This document shows, one piece after another, positions 54,958 to 63,579 of a DNA stretch of 64,000 nt (positions are counted from its first letter, which is position 1; every line of letters starts with the position of its first letter). The notes under the pieces are model-generated. The model was not told the origin of the DNA. It saw only the letters and a list, made by a program, of their open reading frames with translations, and did not search any database. Location of the stretch: positions 2,170,001 to 2,234,000 of the forward strand of contig NC_014375.1 in the NCBI RefSeq assembly GCF_000144605.1, in the 5' to 3' direction. The translations under genes and the position numbers were made by a program. This DNA comes from Brevundimonas subvibrioides ATCC 15264 (lineage in GTDB: Bacteria > Pseudomonadota > Alphaproteobacteria > Caulobacterales > Caulobacteraceae).

Positions 54958-57018
54958 ATGCTGAAACTCCGCCTGCTCGCCTGCGCCGCCTCGGCCGCGC
55001 TGTTCGTCGCCGTGCCCGCCCTCGCCCAGACCGCGCCGGTGGCCGTCGAGATCCCGTCCCAGGACCAGGCCGAGATCGGCGTCTTCGGCTTCGACCTGAA
55101 CGGCATGGACACCTCGGTTTCGCCGGGGGCCGACTTCAACCGCTACGCCAGCGGGACCTATCTGGCCAACACCCCGATCCCCGACGACAAGACCTCCTAC
55201 GGCGTGTTCGACATGCTGTACGACCGGTCCCAGGCCAATCTGCGCGCCCTGGTCGACGAGAGCGCCGCCAACCCGACCGCCAGCCCCGACGCCCAGCGCA
55301 TCGGCACCCTGTACGGCGACTTCATGGACGAGGCGAAGGTCAACCAGCTGGGGGCCACGCCGCTCCAGGCCGATCTGGACGAAGTCCGCGCCGCCGATAC
55401 CCGCGAGAAGCTGGCCGCCCTGATGGGCCGCACCCAGTCCGGGTTCGGGGCCAGCCTGTTCGGGATCCAGACGTTCGAGGACCTGAAAGACCCCGACAAG
55501 GTCTCGGCCTATGTGACCCAGGGCGGCCTCGGCATGCCCGATCGCGACTACTATCTCGAAGACAGCTTCGCGACCCAGAAGGCGGCCTATCTGGCCTACG
55601 TCACCAAGGCCCTGGAGCTCGCCGGCTGGTCCGACCCGGCCGGCAACGCCGAAAAGATCCTCGCCTTTGAGACCGCCATCGCCGGCGAACACTGGACCCA
55701 GGTCCAGAACCGCCAGATCGACAAGATCTACAACCCGACCACCCTGGCCGACCTGGCCACCGCCGCCCCCGGCTTCGACTGGGCGGGCTGGGCGCAGGGT
55801 GCCGGCGTGCAGGACGTCCCGGTCCTGATCGCGGCCAACAACACCGCCTTCCCGGGCATGGCGCGCATCTTCGCCGAGACCCCGATCGAGACGCTTCAGG
55901 CGTGGGAGGCCTTCCACATCGTGGATCAGGCCGGCCCGTATCTGTCGCAGGCCTTCGTCGACAACCGGTTCGACTTCTACGGCAAGGTCCTGAGCGGCCA
56001 GCCGGAGAACCGGCCCCGCTGGAAACGCGGCGTCACCCTGGTCGATGGATCGCTGGGGGAGTCGCTCGGCCGGGAATATGTCTCCCGCCACTTCGCCGCC
56101 GAGTCCAAGGCCCAGATGGAGGCGCTCGTCGCCAATCTGATGGTCGCGATGCGGGGCCGCATCGAGCGGATCGACTGGATGAGCGACGCGACCAAGGAAC
56201 AGGCGCTCTACAAGCTGGCCCATTTCGGCGTGAAGATCGGCTATCCGGAGCAGTGGCGCAGCTATGAGGGGCTAAACCTCGTTCCGGGCGATCTCTACGG
56301 CAACGTCGAACGGACCTCGGCCTTCGAGTGGCAGTGGAACCTGGGCAAGCTCCAACGCCCGGTCGATCCGCTGGAATGGGGCATGACGCCCCAGACGGTG
56401 AACGCCTACTACAACCCGCCGCGCAACGAGATCGTCTTCCCGGCCGCCATCCTCCAGGCTCCGTTCTTCGATCCGCGCGCCGATCCGGCGGTGAACTACG
56501 GCGGCATCGGTGCCGTAATCGGCCACGAGATCACCCACGGCTTCGACGACCAGGGCCGCAAGACCGACGGCGACGGCGTGCTGCGCGACTGGTGGACCGC
56601 CGAGGACGCCGCCCGGTTCGAGGCGCGCGCCGCCGTTCTGGGGGCCCAGTACTCCGCCCTGAGCCCCGTCGAGGGGGCCAACGTCAACGGCGACCTGACG
56701 ATGGGCGAGAACATCGCCGACATGGGCGGCCTGCTGCTGGCGCTCGACGCCTATCACCTGTCGCTGAACGGCCAGCCCGCCCCTGTGCTGAACGGCCTGA
56801 CCGGTGACCAGCGCGTCTTCCTCGGCTGGGCCCAGGTGTGGCGCGAGAACGCCCGCGACGAGGCCCTGCGCCAGCAGGTGACGGTGGACCCGCATTCGCC
56901 GGCGGCCTTCCGGGCCGGGGCGACGGTGCGCAACATCGACGCCTGGTACGACGCCTTCGGGGTCAAGCCCGGGGACGAGCAGTACCTGGCCCCCGACGCC
57001 CGCGCCCGCATCTGGTAG
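54958..57018 (+). CDS. Secreted M13-family (neprilysin-like) metallopeptidase
   Basis: 686 residues, the usual length. Signal peptide 1-23 (ends VPALAQ). Full M13 pattern: NRYASGTYLANTPIPDD, NPPRNEIVFPAAILQAPFF, the zinc motif GHEITHGFDDQGR, the third ligand in GENIADMGG, and the C-terminal VDPHSPAAFRAGATVRNIDAWYDAFGV. It degrades peptides in the periplasm. A terminator follows. Confidence 0.93.
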   Translation: MLKLRLLACAASAALFVAVPALAQTAPVAVEIPSQDQAEIGVFGFDLNGMDTSVSPGADFNRYASGTYLANTPIPDDKTSYGVFDMLYDRSQANLRALVDESAANPTASPDAQRIGTLYGDFMDEAKVNQLGATPLQADLDEVRAADTREKLAALMGRTQSGFGASLFGIQTFEDLKDPDKVSAYVTQGGLGMPDRDYYLEDSFATQKAAYLAYVTKALELAGWSDPAGNAEKILAFETAIAGEHWTQVQNRQIDKIYNPTTLADLATAAPGFDWAGWAQGAGVQDVPVLIAANNTAFPGMARIFAETPIETLQAWEAFHIVDQAGPYLSQAFVDNRFDFYGKVLSGQPENRPRWKRGVTLVDGSLGESLGREYVSRHFAAESKAQMEALVANLMVAMRGRIERIDWMSDATKEQALYKLAHFGVKIGYPEQWRSYEGLNLVPGDLYGNVERTSAFEWQWNLGKLQRPVDPLEWGMTPQTVNAYYNPPRNEIVFPAAILQAPFFDPRADPAVNYGGIGAVIGHEITHGFDDQGRKTDGDGVLRDWWTAEDAARFEARAAVLGAQYSALSPVEGANVNGDLTMGENIADMGGLLLALDAYHLSLNGQPAPVLNGLTGDQRVFLGWAQVWRENARDEALRQQVTVDPHSPAAFRAGATVRNIDAWYDAFGVKPGDEQYLAPDARARIW

Positions 57019-57030
57019 GCCGACACGAAG

Positions 57031-57056
57031 AAGGCCCCGGATCGCTCCGGGGCCTT
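57031..57056. terminator. Bidirectional hairpin terminator
   Basis: 11-bp perfect stem AAGGCCCCGGA / TCCGGGGCCTT with loop TCGC, 13 bp after the M13 stop. The convergent glycine-zipper gene ends at 57078. The downstream T-run toward the right is short (TTCAGTCTTT), toward the left AAG reads as CTT. Confidence 0.8.
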
Positions 57057-57077
57057 CAGTCTTTCAGGCGCGAACGA

Positions 57078-57287
57078 TCAGTTCGGGCGGCGCGGCGTGG
57101 TCGCGGCGCCGACAGCGGCACCGGCGACGGCTCCGCCCACGGTGGCCGTGGTGTTGCCACCGATGGCCTGACCGGCGACCGCGCCGCCGATGGCGCCCGT
57201 CGCGGCGCGTTGTTCCATGGTCGTGCCGCAGGCGGCCAGCAGGGCCATGGCACCAACCAGCGGCGTCATCTTCAGGATCGTCTTCAT
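57078..57287 (-). CDS. Glycine-zipper lipoprotein
   Basis: 69 residues. A lipoprotein signal (MKTILKMTPLVGAMALLAACG; Cys20) then two GxxxG-rich segments (ATGAIGGAVAGQAIGG and ATVGGAVAGAAVGAA). This resembles the small glycine-zipper lipoproteins of the outer membrane (YgdI/OsmB-like). Function unknown. Confidence 0.8.
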   Translation of the reverse strand: MKTILKMTPLVGAMALLAACGTTMEQRAATGAIGGAVAGQAIGGNTTATVGGAVAGAAVGAATTPRRPN

Positions 57288-57332
57288 TGGGTCTCTCCGG
57301 ATTGGCGGATCGCCATAGTGGAGGCCAAACGA

Positions 57333-57366
57333 AACGACCCGCCTCCGGTTCCGGAGACGGGTCGTT
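57333..57366 (-). terminator. Hairpin terminator after ndk
   Basis: Arms AACGACCCG (57333-57341) and CGGGTCGTT (57358-57366), with inner CTCCGG/CCGGAG pairing. On the minus strand it is followed by TCGTTT. It lies 45 bp past the ndk stop. Confidence 0.75.
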
Positions 57367-57410
57367 CCTGAAAGGTCGCCAACGCTCGCCGCTCGAGCGA
57401 GCGGGTGCGC

Positions 57411-57830
57411 TTAACCGACGATCTGGTCGTCCGTGAAGAACTGGGCGATCTCGATGCCGGCGTTCTCGACCGAGTCCGAACCGTGGACCGAGTTCTCGCC
57501 GATCGACAGGGCGAACTGCTTGCGGATGGTGCCGTCGGCGGCGTCCTTCGGGTTCGTCGCGCCCATGACTTCGCGGTACTTGGCGACGGCGCCATCGGCT
57601 TCCAGAACCTGCACGACGACGGGCTCGGCCGTCATCTGGCCGACCAGTTCGCCGTAGAAGGGACGCTCGGCGTGCACTTCGTAGAATTTCTTGGCCTGAT
57701 CTTCGGTCAGGTGCACGCGACGCTGGGCGACGATGCGCAGGCCGGCGGCCTCGATCACCGCGTTGATCGCGCCGGTCAGGTTGCGGCGCGTGGCGTCGGG
57801 CTTGATGATCGAGAAGGTACGTTCGGTCAT
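57411..57830 (-). CDS. ndk: Nucleoside diphosphate kinase
   Basis: 139 residues from the ATG at 57830 (an upstream frame to 57899 is extra). [15 protein letters not shown] at the start, the active-site His H116 in [10 protein letters not shown], and the ATP-handling [19 protein letters not shown]. It balances NTP/dNTP pools using ATP and a phospho-His. Own terminator downstream. Confidence 0.96.
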   Translation of the reverse strand: MTERTFSIIKPDATRRNLTGAINAVIEAAGLRIVAQRRVHLTEDQAKKFYEVHAERPFYGELVGQMTAEPVVVQVLEADGAVAKYREVMGATNPKDAADGTIRKQFALSIGENSVHGSDSVENAGIEIAQFFTDDQIVG

Positions 57831-57970
57831 GGAGAGACTTCTTGTTGGGAGATTGAGGGTCGCGGGCTTATAGACGCGGCCTCCCCGGTTTCCAACCACT
57901 CCTTCTTTGTGTCCCTAACGCTCGGCACGCGCTGCCTCGCTGCTTGAGGGACGAGGTTCTCGTCTTCGCC

Positions 57971-59860
57971 ATGCTCCAGATCACCAACCTGACGTTCAAC
58001 GCCTGGGGCCGCCAGTTTCTGGACGACGCCTCGGTCAGCCTGCCGCCGGGCTCCAAGGTCGGGCTGGTCGGCCGCAACGGCATCGGCAAGTCGACCCTGT
58101 TCAAGATCATCCTCGGCGAACTGGCCGGCAATGGCGATGAGGTGTCCCTCCCCCGCACCGCCCGCATCGGCTCGGTCGACCAGGAGCACCCGGCCACCCC
58201 CGTCAGCGTGATCGAGACGATCCTGGAGGCCGACACCGAACGCCACGAGCTGCTGGCCCGGCTGGAAACCGCCGAGCCCGAGGAGATGGGCGAGATCTGG
58301 ACCCGGCTGATCGAGATCGACGCCGACGGGGCCCCCTCGCGCGCGGCCGAAATCCTCGCCGGCCTCGGCTTCGACCACGAGAACCAGCAGCGGCCGATGT
58401 CGGAGTTCTCCGGCGGCTGGCGCATGCGCGTGGCCCTGGCGGCCGCCCTGTTCGCCCAGCCCGACATGCTGCTGCTGGACGAACCCACCAACTATCTCGA
58501 TCTGGAAGGCGCGCTGTGGCTCGAGGCCCGGCTGAAGAAATACCCCGCGACGGCCCTGATCATCTCCCACGACCGCGAGATGCTGAACGAGGTCTGCACC
58601 CACATCCTGCACCTGGCGAACCGCAAGCTCGAGATCTACACCGGCAACTACGACCAGTTCGAACAGGCCCGCGCCGAAAAGGCCCGCCTGCAGCTGTCGG
58701 CCAAGGCCAAGCAGGACGCCGAGCGCGCCCACCTCCAGGCCTTCGTCGACCGGTTCAAGGCCAAGGCCTCCAAGGCCGCCCAGGCCCAGTCCCGGATGAA
58801 GCGTCTGGCCAAGATGCAGCCGGTCTCGACCACGATCGAGGAACGCGTCGCCCCCTTCACCCTGCCCTCGCCGCCGCGTCCTCTCGCCCCGCCCCTGATC
58901 CGGCTGGAACGCGCCAATGTCGGCTATGAGGCCGGCCGTTCGATCCTGAAGAACCTGAACCTGCGCATGGATCTGGATGACCGGATCGGCCTGCTGGGCG
59001 TCAACGGCGCGGGCAAGTCGACCTTCGCCAAGATGATCGCCGGTGCCCTCAACGTCTCGGACGGCGAGCTGCACCGCGACCGCAAGATGCGGGTGGGCTG
59101 GTTCCACCAGCACCAGATCGAGGCCATGGACCCGACTGACACGCCGCTGGAGATCATCCGCCGCGCCATGCCGGATGCCCCCGAGAGCGCCCGTCGGTCC
59201 AAGCTCGCCCAGTTCGGCCTGAACTACGAGAAGCAGGAAACGACCGTCGCCAGCCTGTCCGGCGGCGAGCGCGCGCGCCTGCTGCTGAACATGGTGGCCA
59301 TGGACGCGCCCCACGTCCTGATCCTCGACGAACCGACCAACCACCTGGACATCGACAGCCGCCGCGCCCTGCTGGACGCGCTGAACGACTACAGCGGCGC
59401 CGTTATCCTCATCACCCACGACCGTTCGCTGATGGAGATGGTCGCCGACCGGCTGTGGCTGGCCGCCGACGGCACGGTGAAGCCCTTCGACGGCGACATG
59501 GACGACTACGCCAAATTCGTCCTCGACCGCGCCAAGCGCGACGCCGTGAAGCCCAGCCAGGTCAAGAAGGAAGAGGCCGCGCCCGCTGCGGCCGCACCCG
59601 CAGCCAAGCCGCAGCAGAAGCAGAAGGGGGGACCGTCCCCGTCCACGCTGCGCCACGCCGTCAAGAAGGCCGAGGAACGCGTCGTCGCCCTGACGGCCGA
59701 GATCGCCCGCATCGACGACGACCTCGCCAACGCCGCCGTCTCCAACCCGAAGGCGCTCGAGGGCCTGACCCGGGCGCGCGCGAAGACCCAGGCCGACCTC
59801 GAGGCTGCCGAAGCCGCCTGGATGTCGGCGGAGGAAACCCTGGCCGAGGTCACCGCATGA
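57971..59860 (+). CDS. ABC-F family ATPase
   Basis: 629 residues from the ATG at 57971. Two ABC domains: Walker A GRNGIGKST and GVNGAGKST; signatures FSGGWRMR and LSGGERAR; Walker B MLLLDEPTNYLD and VLILDEPTNHLD. A linker (about 220-290) and an Ala/Lys-rich C-terminal coiled coil (about 520-629) resemble Uup/YheS types. ABC-F proteins act on ribosomes, not membranes; the C-terminal coiled coil favours Uup-like. DUF2164 is coupled downstream. Confidence 0.92.
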   Translation: MLQITNLTFNAWGRQFLDDASVSLPPGSKVGLVGRNGIGKSTLFKIILGELAGNGDEVSLPRTARIGSVDQEHPATPVSVIETILEADTERHELLARLETAEPEEMGEIWTRLIEIDADGAPSRAAEILAGLGFDHENQQRPMSEFSGGWRMRVALAAALFAQPDMLLLDEPTNYLDLEGALWLEARLKKYPATALIISHDREMLNEVCTHILHLANRKLEIYTGNYDQFEQARAEKARLQLSAKAKQDAERAHLQAFVDRFKAKASKAAQAQSRMKRLAKMQPVSTTIEERVAPFTLPSPPRPLAPPLIRLERANVGYEAGRSILKNLNLRMDLDDRIGLLGVNGAGKSTFAKMIAGALNVSDGELHRDRKMRVGWFHQHQIEAMDPTDTPLEIIRRAMPDAPESARRSKLAQFGLNYEKQETTVASLSGGERARLLLNMVAMDAPHVLILDEPTNHLDIDSRRALLDALNDYSGAVILITHDRSLMEMVADRLWLAADGTVKPFDGDMDDYAKFVLDRAKRDAVKPSQVKKEEAAPAAAAPAAKPQQKQKGGPSPSTLRHAVKKAEERVVALTAEIARIDDDLANAAVSNPKALEGLTRARAKTQADLEAAEAAWMSAEETLAEVTA

Positions 59861-60108
59861 AGCCGATCGTCTTTTCGAAGGAAGAGACCGCCGACCTCGC
59901 CCCGCGCCTCCAGGCCTTCCTGCGTGACGAACTGGACGTGGAGGTCGGTGCGCTGCAGGCCTCGATGCTGCTGGACTTCATGGCCCGCGACCTGGGCCAC
60001 GGCATCTACAATCGCGGCCTGTACGACGCCCAGGCCCTGATCGCGGGCAAGATCGAGGAACTGGCCGACGCCGTCTTCGCTCTGGAACAGCGCCCGCCGG
60101 CGCGATAG
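59857..60108 (+). CDS. DUF2164 protein
   Basis: 83 residues, translationally coupled to the ABC-F gene (ATGA overlap). Pattern of DUF2164: VFSKEETADLAPRLQAFLRDELDVEVGALQASMLLDFMARDLGHGIYNRGLYDAQ. Soluble and helical; function unknown. Confidence 0.85.
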   Translation: MKPIVFSKEETADLAPRLQAFLRDELDVEVGALQASMLLDFMARDLGHGIYNRGLYDAQALIAGKIEELADAVFALEQRPPAR

Positions 60109-60140
60109 CCAGCCGGTGCCGATAACGTTAAGCTGACCCC

Positions 60141-60335
60141 ATGAACGCGACCCCGATCCCTGCGACCCTCCACTATGGCGACGGCGAGTTCGCCGTTCTG
60201 AAGCCGGGTCCCTTCGTGCTGTGCGCCGTGTCCGGCCGGGCCATTCCGCTCGAGACGCTGCGCTACTGGTCCGCCGAACGGCAGGAGGCCTATTTCAGCC
60301 CCGCCGAAGCCCTGAGCCGCTTCGTCGAGGCATGA
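60141..60335 (+). CDS. DUF2093 protein
   Basis: 64 residues typical of the alphaproteobacterial DUF2093 family: LHYGDGEFAVLKPGPFVLCAVSGRAIPLETLRYWSAERQEAY. It overlaps the downstream M23 gene (ATGA). Function unknown. Confidence 0.85.
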   Translation: MNATPIPATLHYGDGEFAVLKPGPFVLCAVSGRAIPLETLRYWSAERQEAYFSPAEALSRFVEA

Positions 60336-61195
60336 TCCCCTCGCGCCGCGGCCTCGTCCTGGGCGCGGGCGCCACGGTCCTGTCCAGCCCGGCCCTGTCG
60401 CGTCAGCGACCTGAGGATCTCGTACTGTCCGGCCGCCTGATCCAGGGCGGCTTCGTCATGGGCCGGACCTGGCCGCGCGCCATGATCTTCGTGAACGGCG
60501 AGGCCCTGACCACGGCATCCGCCCGGGGCGTCTTCATCATCGGGTTCGACCGCGATGCGGCTCCGTATGTGCAGCTGGAGGCCCGCTTCCGGAACCGGAG
60601 GGCGCACCGTACCCTGTCGATCGTGTCAGGCGCCTTCCCCTCGTCGCGGATCAATGGCCTGCCGCCCTCTACGGTCGAGCCGACCGACCCGGCCCTGCTG
60701 GAACGGATCCAGCAAGAGATCGCGCTGAAGACCGAGGGCTTCGCCAGCCGCGCCGATGCGGACGACTTCCGAGCTGGCTTCATCTGGCCCCTGGACCGCT
60801 ACCGCGTCACCAGCCGGTGGGGCTCGCAGCGCATCCTGAACGGCACGCCCGCGCGCCCGCACTACGGCATCGATCTGGCCGCGCCGGCCGGGTCGCCGAT
60901 CCGCGCGCCGGCGGATGGCCTGGTCACCTTCGCCCGGCCCGGCATGCATTTCGAAGGCGGGCTGACGCTGATCGATCACGGACAGGGGCTGATCACCGCC
61001 TATCTGCATCAGTCCCGCATCGATGTCCTGCCGACCCAGAGAATCAGGCGCGGCGACGTCATCGGCGCGGTCGGCATGACCGGTCGCGCGACGGGTCCGC
61101 ACCTCTGCTGGCGCATGAAATGGCGCGATCGGAACTGCGATCCATCATTGATGGTCGCTCAGTCGGCGACGGAAACCGGTTACCCCTACGCCTGA
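60332..61195 (+). CDS. Exported M23-family protein with altered zinc motif
   Basis: 287 residues. An N-terminal signal (SRRGLVLGAGATVLSSPALS; the RR may suggest Tat), a beta-rich domain (about 30-95, GRTWPRAMIFVNGEAL...FIIGFDRDA), then an M23 domain. H177 and D181 (HYGID) are present, but the second motif is H257-L-C259 instead of HxH, so the third zinc ligand is Cys. Activity is uncertain. Confidence 0.85.
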   Translation: MIPSRRGLVLGAGATVLSSPALSRQRPEDLVLSGRLIQGGFVMGRTWPRAMIFVNGEALTTASARGVFIIGFDRDAAPYVQLEARFRNRRAHRTLSIVSGAFPSSRINGLPPSTVEPTDPALLERIQQEIALKTEGFASRADADDFRAGFIWPLDRYRVTSRWGSQRILNGTPARPHYGIDLAAPAGSPIRAPADGLVTFARPGMHFEGGLTLIDHGQGLITAYLHQSRIDVLPTQRIRRGDVIGAVGMTGRATGPHLCWRMKWRDRNCDPSLMVAQSATETGYPYA

Positions 61196-61279
61196 CGTGT
61201 CACCGGCATGGACCCTTCGCCGGTTTGGCCTTACGTAATTGCACGTGTCCGCCCTCGCGCGGGGTCTCCTCCCGGTCCC

Positions 61280-61807
61280 ATGTCCGCCCTTCAGTCCATC
61301 AACATCCTGCTGGTCGACGACAATCAGCACATGCGCGCGATCACGTCGGCGATCCTGCAATCGGCCGGTATCCGCAACATCCGCGAGGTGTCCGACGGCG
61401 CGATGGCCCTGGACGCCCTGCGTACGCACGCGGTGGATCTGGCGATCGTCGACTTCAACATGTTCCCGCTGGACGGCGTGGAGTTCACCCGGCTGGTCCG
61501 CAACAGCGCCGACAGCACCAACCCCTACCTGCCCATCATCATGATGACGGGCCATTCCGAGAAGTCGCGCGTCTATGAGGCGCGCGATGCGGGCGTGACG
61601 GAATTCGTGGTCAAACCGATCACCGCCAAGGCGGTGTTCGACCGGATCCAGGCCGTCATCATGCGGCCCCGCCCCTTCGTGAAGACCGAGGACTATTTCG
61701 GGCCCGACCGTCGTCGAACCGCGTCTCCCGGCTATGTGGGCCCCAGACGCCGCTCGACCGATGCGGTCGAGGAGACGGTCGCCTACTCGGGCTCGAGCGC
61801 GGCGTAG
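61280..61807 (+). CDS. Single-domain response regulator (receiver) with short tail
   Basis: 175 residues from the ATG at 61280. Receiver domain with D13/D14 acidic pair, phospho-acceptor D58 (AIVDFN), T90 (MMTGHS) and K112 (VVKPI). A 50-residue tail has FGPDRRR and GPRRRSTD but no DNA-binding domain, so it probably signals by protein contact. No kinase gene is nearby. Its last 25 bp overlap the convergent acyltransferase gene. Confidence 0.9.
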   Translation: MSALQSINILLVDDNQHMRAITSAILQSAGIRNIREVSDGAMALDALRTHAVDLAIVDFNMFPLDGVEFTRLVRNSADSTNPYLPIIMMTGHSEKSRVYEARDAGVTEFVVKPITAKAVFDRIQAVIMRPRPFVKTEDYFGPDRRRTASPGYVGPRRRSTDAVEETVAYSGSSAA

Positions 61808-62724
61808 ACCCGGTCCGGCCACCGGCGGTGGACCCAGAACCAGTCGACCGGATTTTCCCGAACCCGATCCTCGACGAAGCGCGTGATCTCCTGCACGCCG
61901 CGCGCGATATCGGCCTGCCGGTCGCCGGTCGACACCACCTCGATCGGCTCGTGGGCCGTCACCCGGAACCGGACTCCGGGCAGACGGACGACCGACATCG
62001 GCTGGATTACCGTCCCAAACCGCAGCGCCAGACGCGTCGGGCCCGGCGCGGCATTCACCGGCTGGCCGAAGAATGTCACCTCGGGGCCTTCTGAAAACTT
62101 CTGGTCGTTCATCAGGGCGACGCTCTCTCCGCGCGCCATGCCCGCCAGCAGCTCGCGGGCCCCGTCGCCGCCCTTGGGCGCGAACAGTTTGACGCCATAG
62201 CGCGCCCGCGCCGCCCGGATCTGGGCGTCGACGTAGGGGTTGTTGGCCGCGCGATAGGTGACCTGGACCGGCACCCCGCTGGCCACCAGCACGGCCGCCA
62301 TCGTCTCGATATTGGCCATATGCCCGGACACGAAGACCACGGGCCGTCCGGCCTGGCGGATCGCCTCCAGGCGCTCGGCCCCGACGACGTCGATCCGGCC
62401 CGACGCGGGCGTCAGCTGGTCCATCACGGCCGTCTCGGCGAAGGTCCGGCCCGTCTGTTCCCACTGCTCGACGGCCAGTCGCTGCCGATCGCCCGGGCTC
62501 ATCTCCGGAAAGGCGATGCGCAGGTTGCGCAGGACGACGCGGTGCGTGCTGACGCGCGGACCCAGCGTCCGGAGCAGCCATCCGCCCAGATTCGAGGCCG
62601 CCTCCAGACCGATCAGCCGCATCAGCCCGATGAAGCCCGCGAAGGCCACGGCCTCCAGACGCCAGATCAGGTCCTGCCCCAGACCGACCTTGTCGTCGTC
62701 ACCAGGCAATGGTGATCCCGCCAT
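61783..62724 (-). CDS. Lipid A lauroyl-type acyltransferase (LpxL/HtrB family)
   Basis: 313 residues. N-terminal membrane segment (about 20-45), HRVVLRNLRIAFPEMSP, catalytic HX4E H135-E140 (GHMANIE), VTYRAANNPYVD, and the C-terminal ENPVDWFWVHRRWPDR. It adds a secondary acyl chain to lipid A precursor. Start codon overlaps the SDR end by 26 bp. The exact acyl position is unknown. Confidence 0.87.
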   Translation of the reverse strand: MAGSPLPGDDDKVGLGQDLIWRLEAVAFAGFIGLMRLIGLEAASNLGGWLLRTLGPRVSTHRVVLRNLRIAFPEMSPGDRQRLAVEQWEQTGRTFAETAVMDQLTPASGRIDVVGAERLEAIRQAGRPVVFVSGHMANIETMAAVLVASGVPVQVTYRAANNPYVDAQIRAARARYGVKLFAPKGGDGARELLAGMARGESVALMNDQKFSEGPEVTFFGQPVNAAPGPTRLALRFGTVIQPMSVVRLPGVRFRVTAHEPIEVVSTGDRQADIARGVQEITRFVEDRVRENPVDWFWVHRRWPDRVYAALEPE

Positions 62725-63469
62725 CCACGACCAGCGTCTGGCCCGTCATATAGGAGGACGCCGGCGACGACAGATAGACGGCCGCCCCCGCGATCTCGTC
62801 TGGCTGGCCGATGCGGCGCAGCGGCGCGGGGTCGGTGGCGACCTTCAGGATCTCGGGGTTCTCCCACAGGTATTTGGCGAAGTCGGTCTGCACCAGGCCC
62901 GGGGCGATGCAGTTGACCCGCACGTTCGACGGTCCCCACTCCACGGCCAGGTTCCGGACCAGCTGCATGTCGGCGGCCTTGGAGATGTTGTAGGCCCCGA
63001 TCAGGGCGTTGCCGCGTAGGCCGCCGATCGACGACACCACGGTGATGGCCCCGTCCTTCCGCTCCAGCATCTGCGGCGCGACCATCTGGATCAGCCAGTG
63101 GTTGGACACCACGTTGTTCTGCAGGATCTTGTTGAACTGGTCGTCCGAGATGCCGGCCATCGGACCCGCATAGGGGTTGGAGGCGGCATTGCAGATCAGG
63201 ATGTCGATCTGGCCCCAGGCGGCATTGGTCTCGTCCACCAGGCGCTGCAGGTCCTCCTTCGAGGCGATGTTGGCCGGAATGGCGATGGCCCGGCCCTCGC
63301 CGTGCTTCGCGTTGATCGCGGCCGCGACCTCGTCGCACGGCCCGGCCTTGCGCGAGGAGATGACGACCTTCGCCCCGTGCTCAGCCAGCCGCTCGGCGAT
63401 CGCCTTGCCGATGCCCTTGGACGAGCCGGTGATGATGGCGACCTTGCCGGTCAGATCGAACAGTTCCAT
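62699..63469 (-). CDS. SDR-family oxidoreductase
   Basis: 256 residues from the ATG at 63469 (an upstream frame to 63589 is extra). Cofactor motif TGSSKGIG at 14-21, NAAS near 94-97, Ser at 146-147, Y160 and K164 (YNISK), and a C-terminal YMTGQTLVVDGG. A classical short-chain dehydrogenase using NAD(P); substrate unknown. Confidence 0.88.
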   Translation of the reverse strand: MELFDLTGKVAIITGSSKGIGKAIAERLAEHGAKVVISSRKAGPCDEVAAAINAKHGEGRAIAIPANIASKEDLQRLVDETNAAWGQIDILICNAASNPYAGPMAGISDDQFNKILQNNVVSNHWLIQMVAPQMLERKDGAITVVSSIGGLRGNALIGAYNISKAADMQLVRNLAVEWGPSNVRVNCIAPGLVQTDFAKYLWENPEILKVATDPAPLRRIGQPDEIAGAAVYLSSPASSYMTGQTLVVDGGITIAW

Positions 63470-63579
63470 GCGTATCCCCTGATTTCGGCGCGGTTTCTTT
63501 GGACCACGCCCTAGCTGTTTGGACCTGATACCCTGATACTCGACCGATTCCATCCGGGAAGACGGACAACCCCGTTCCC

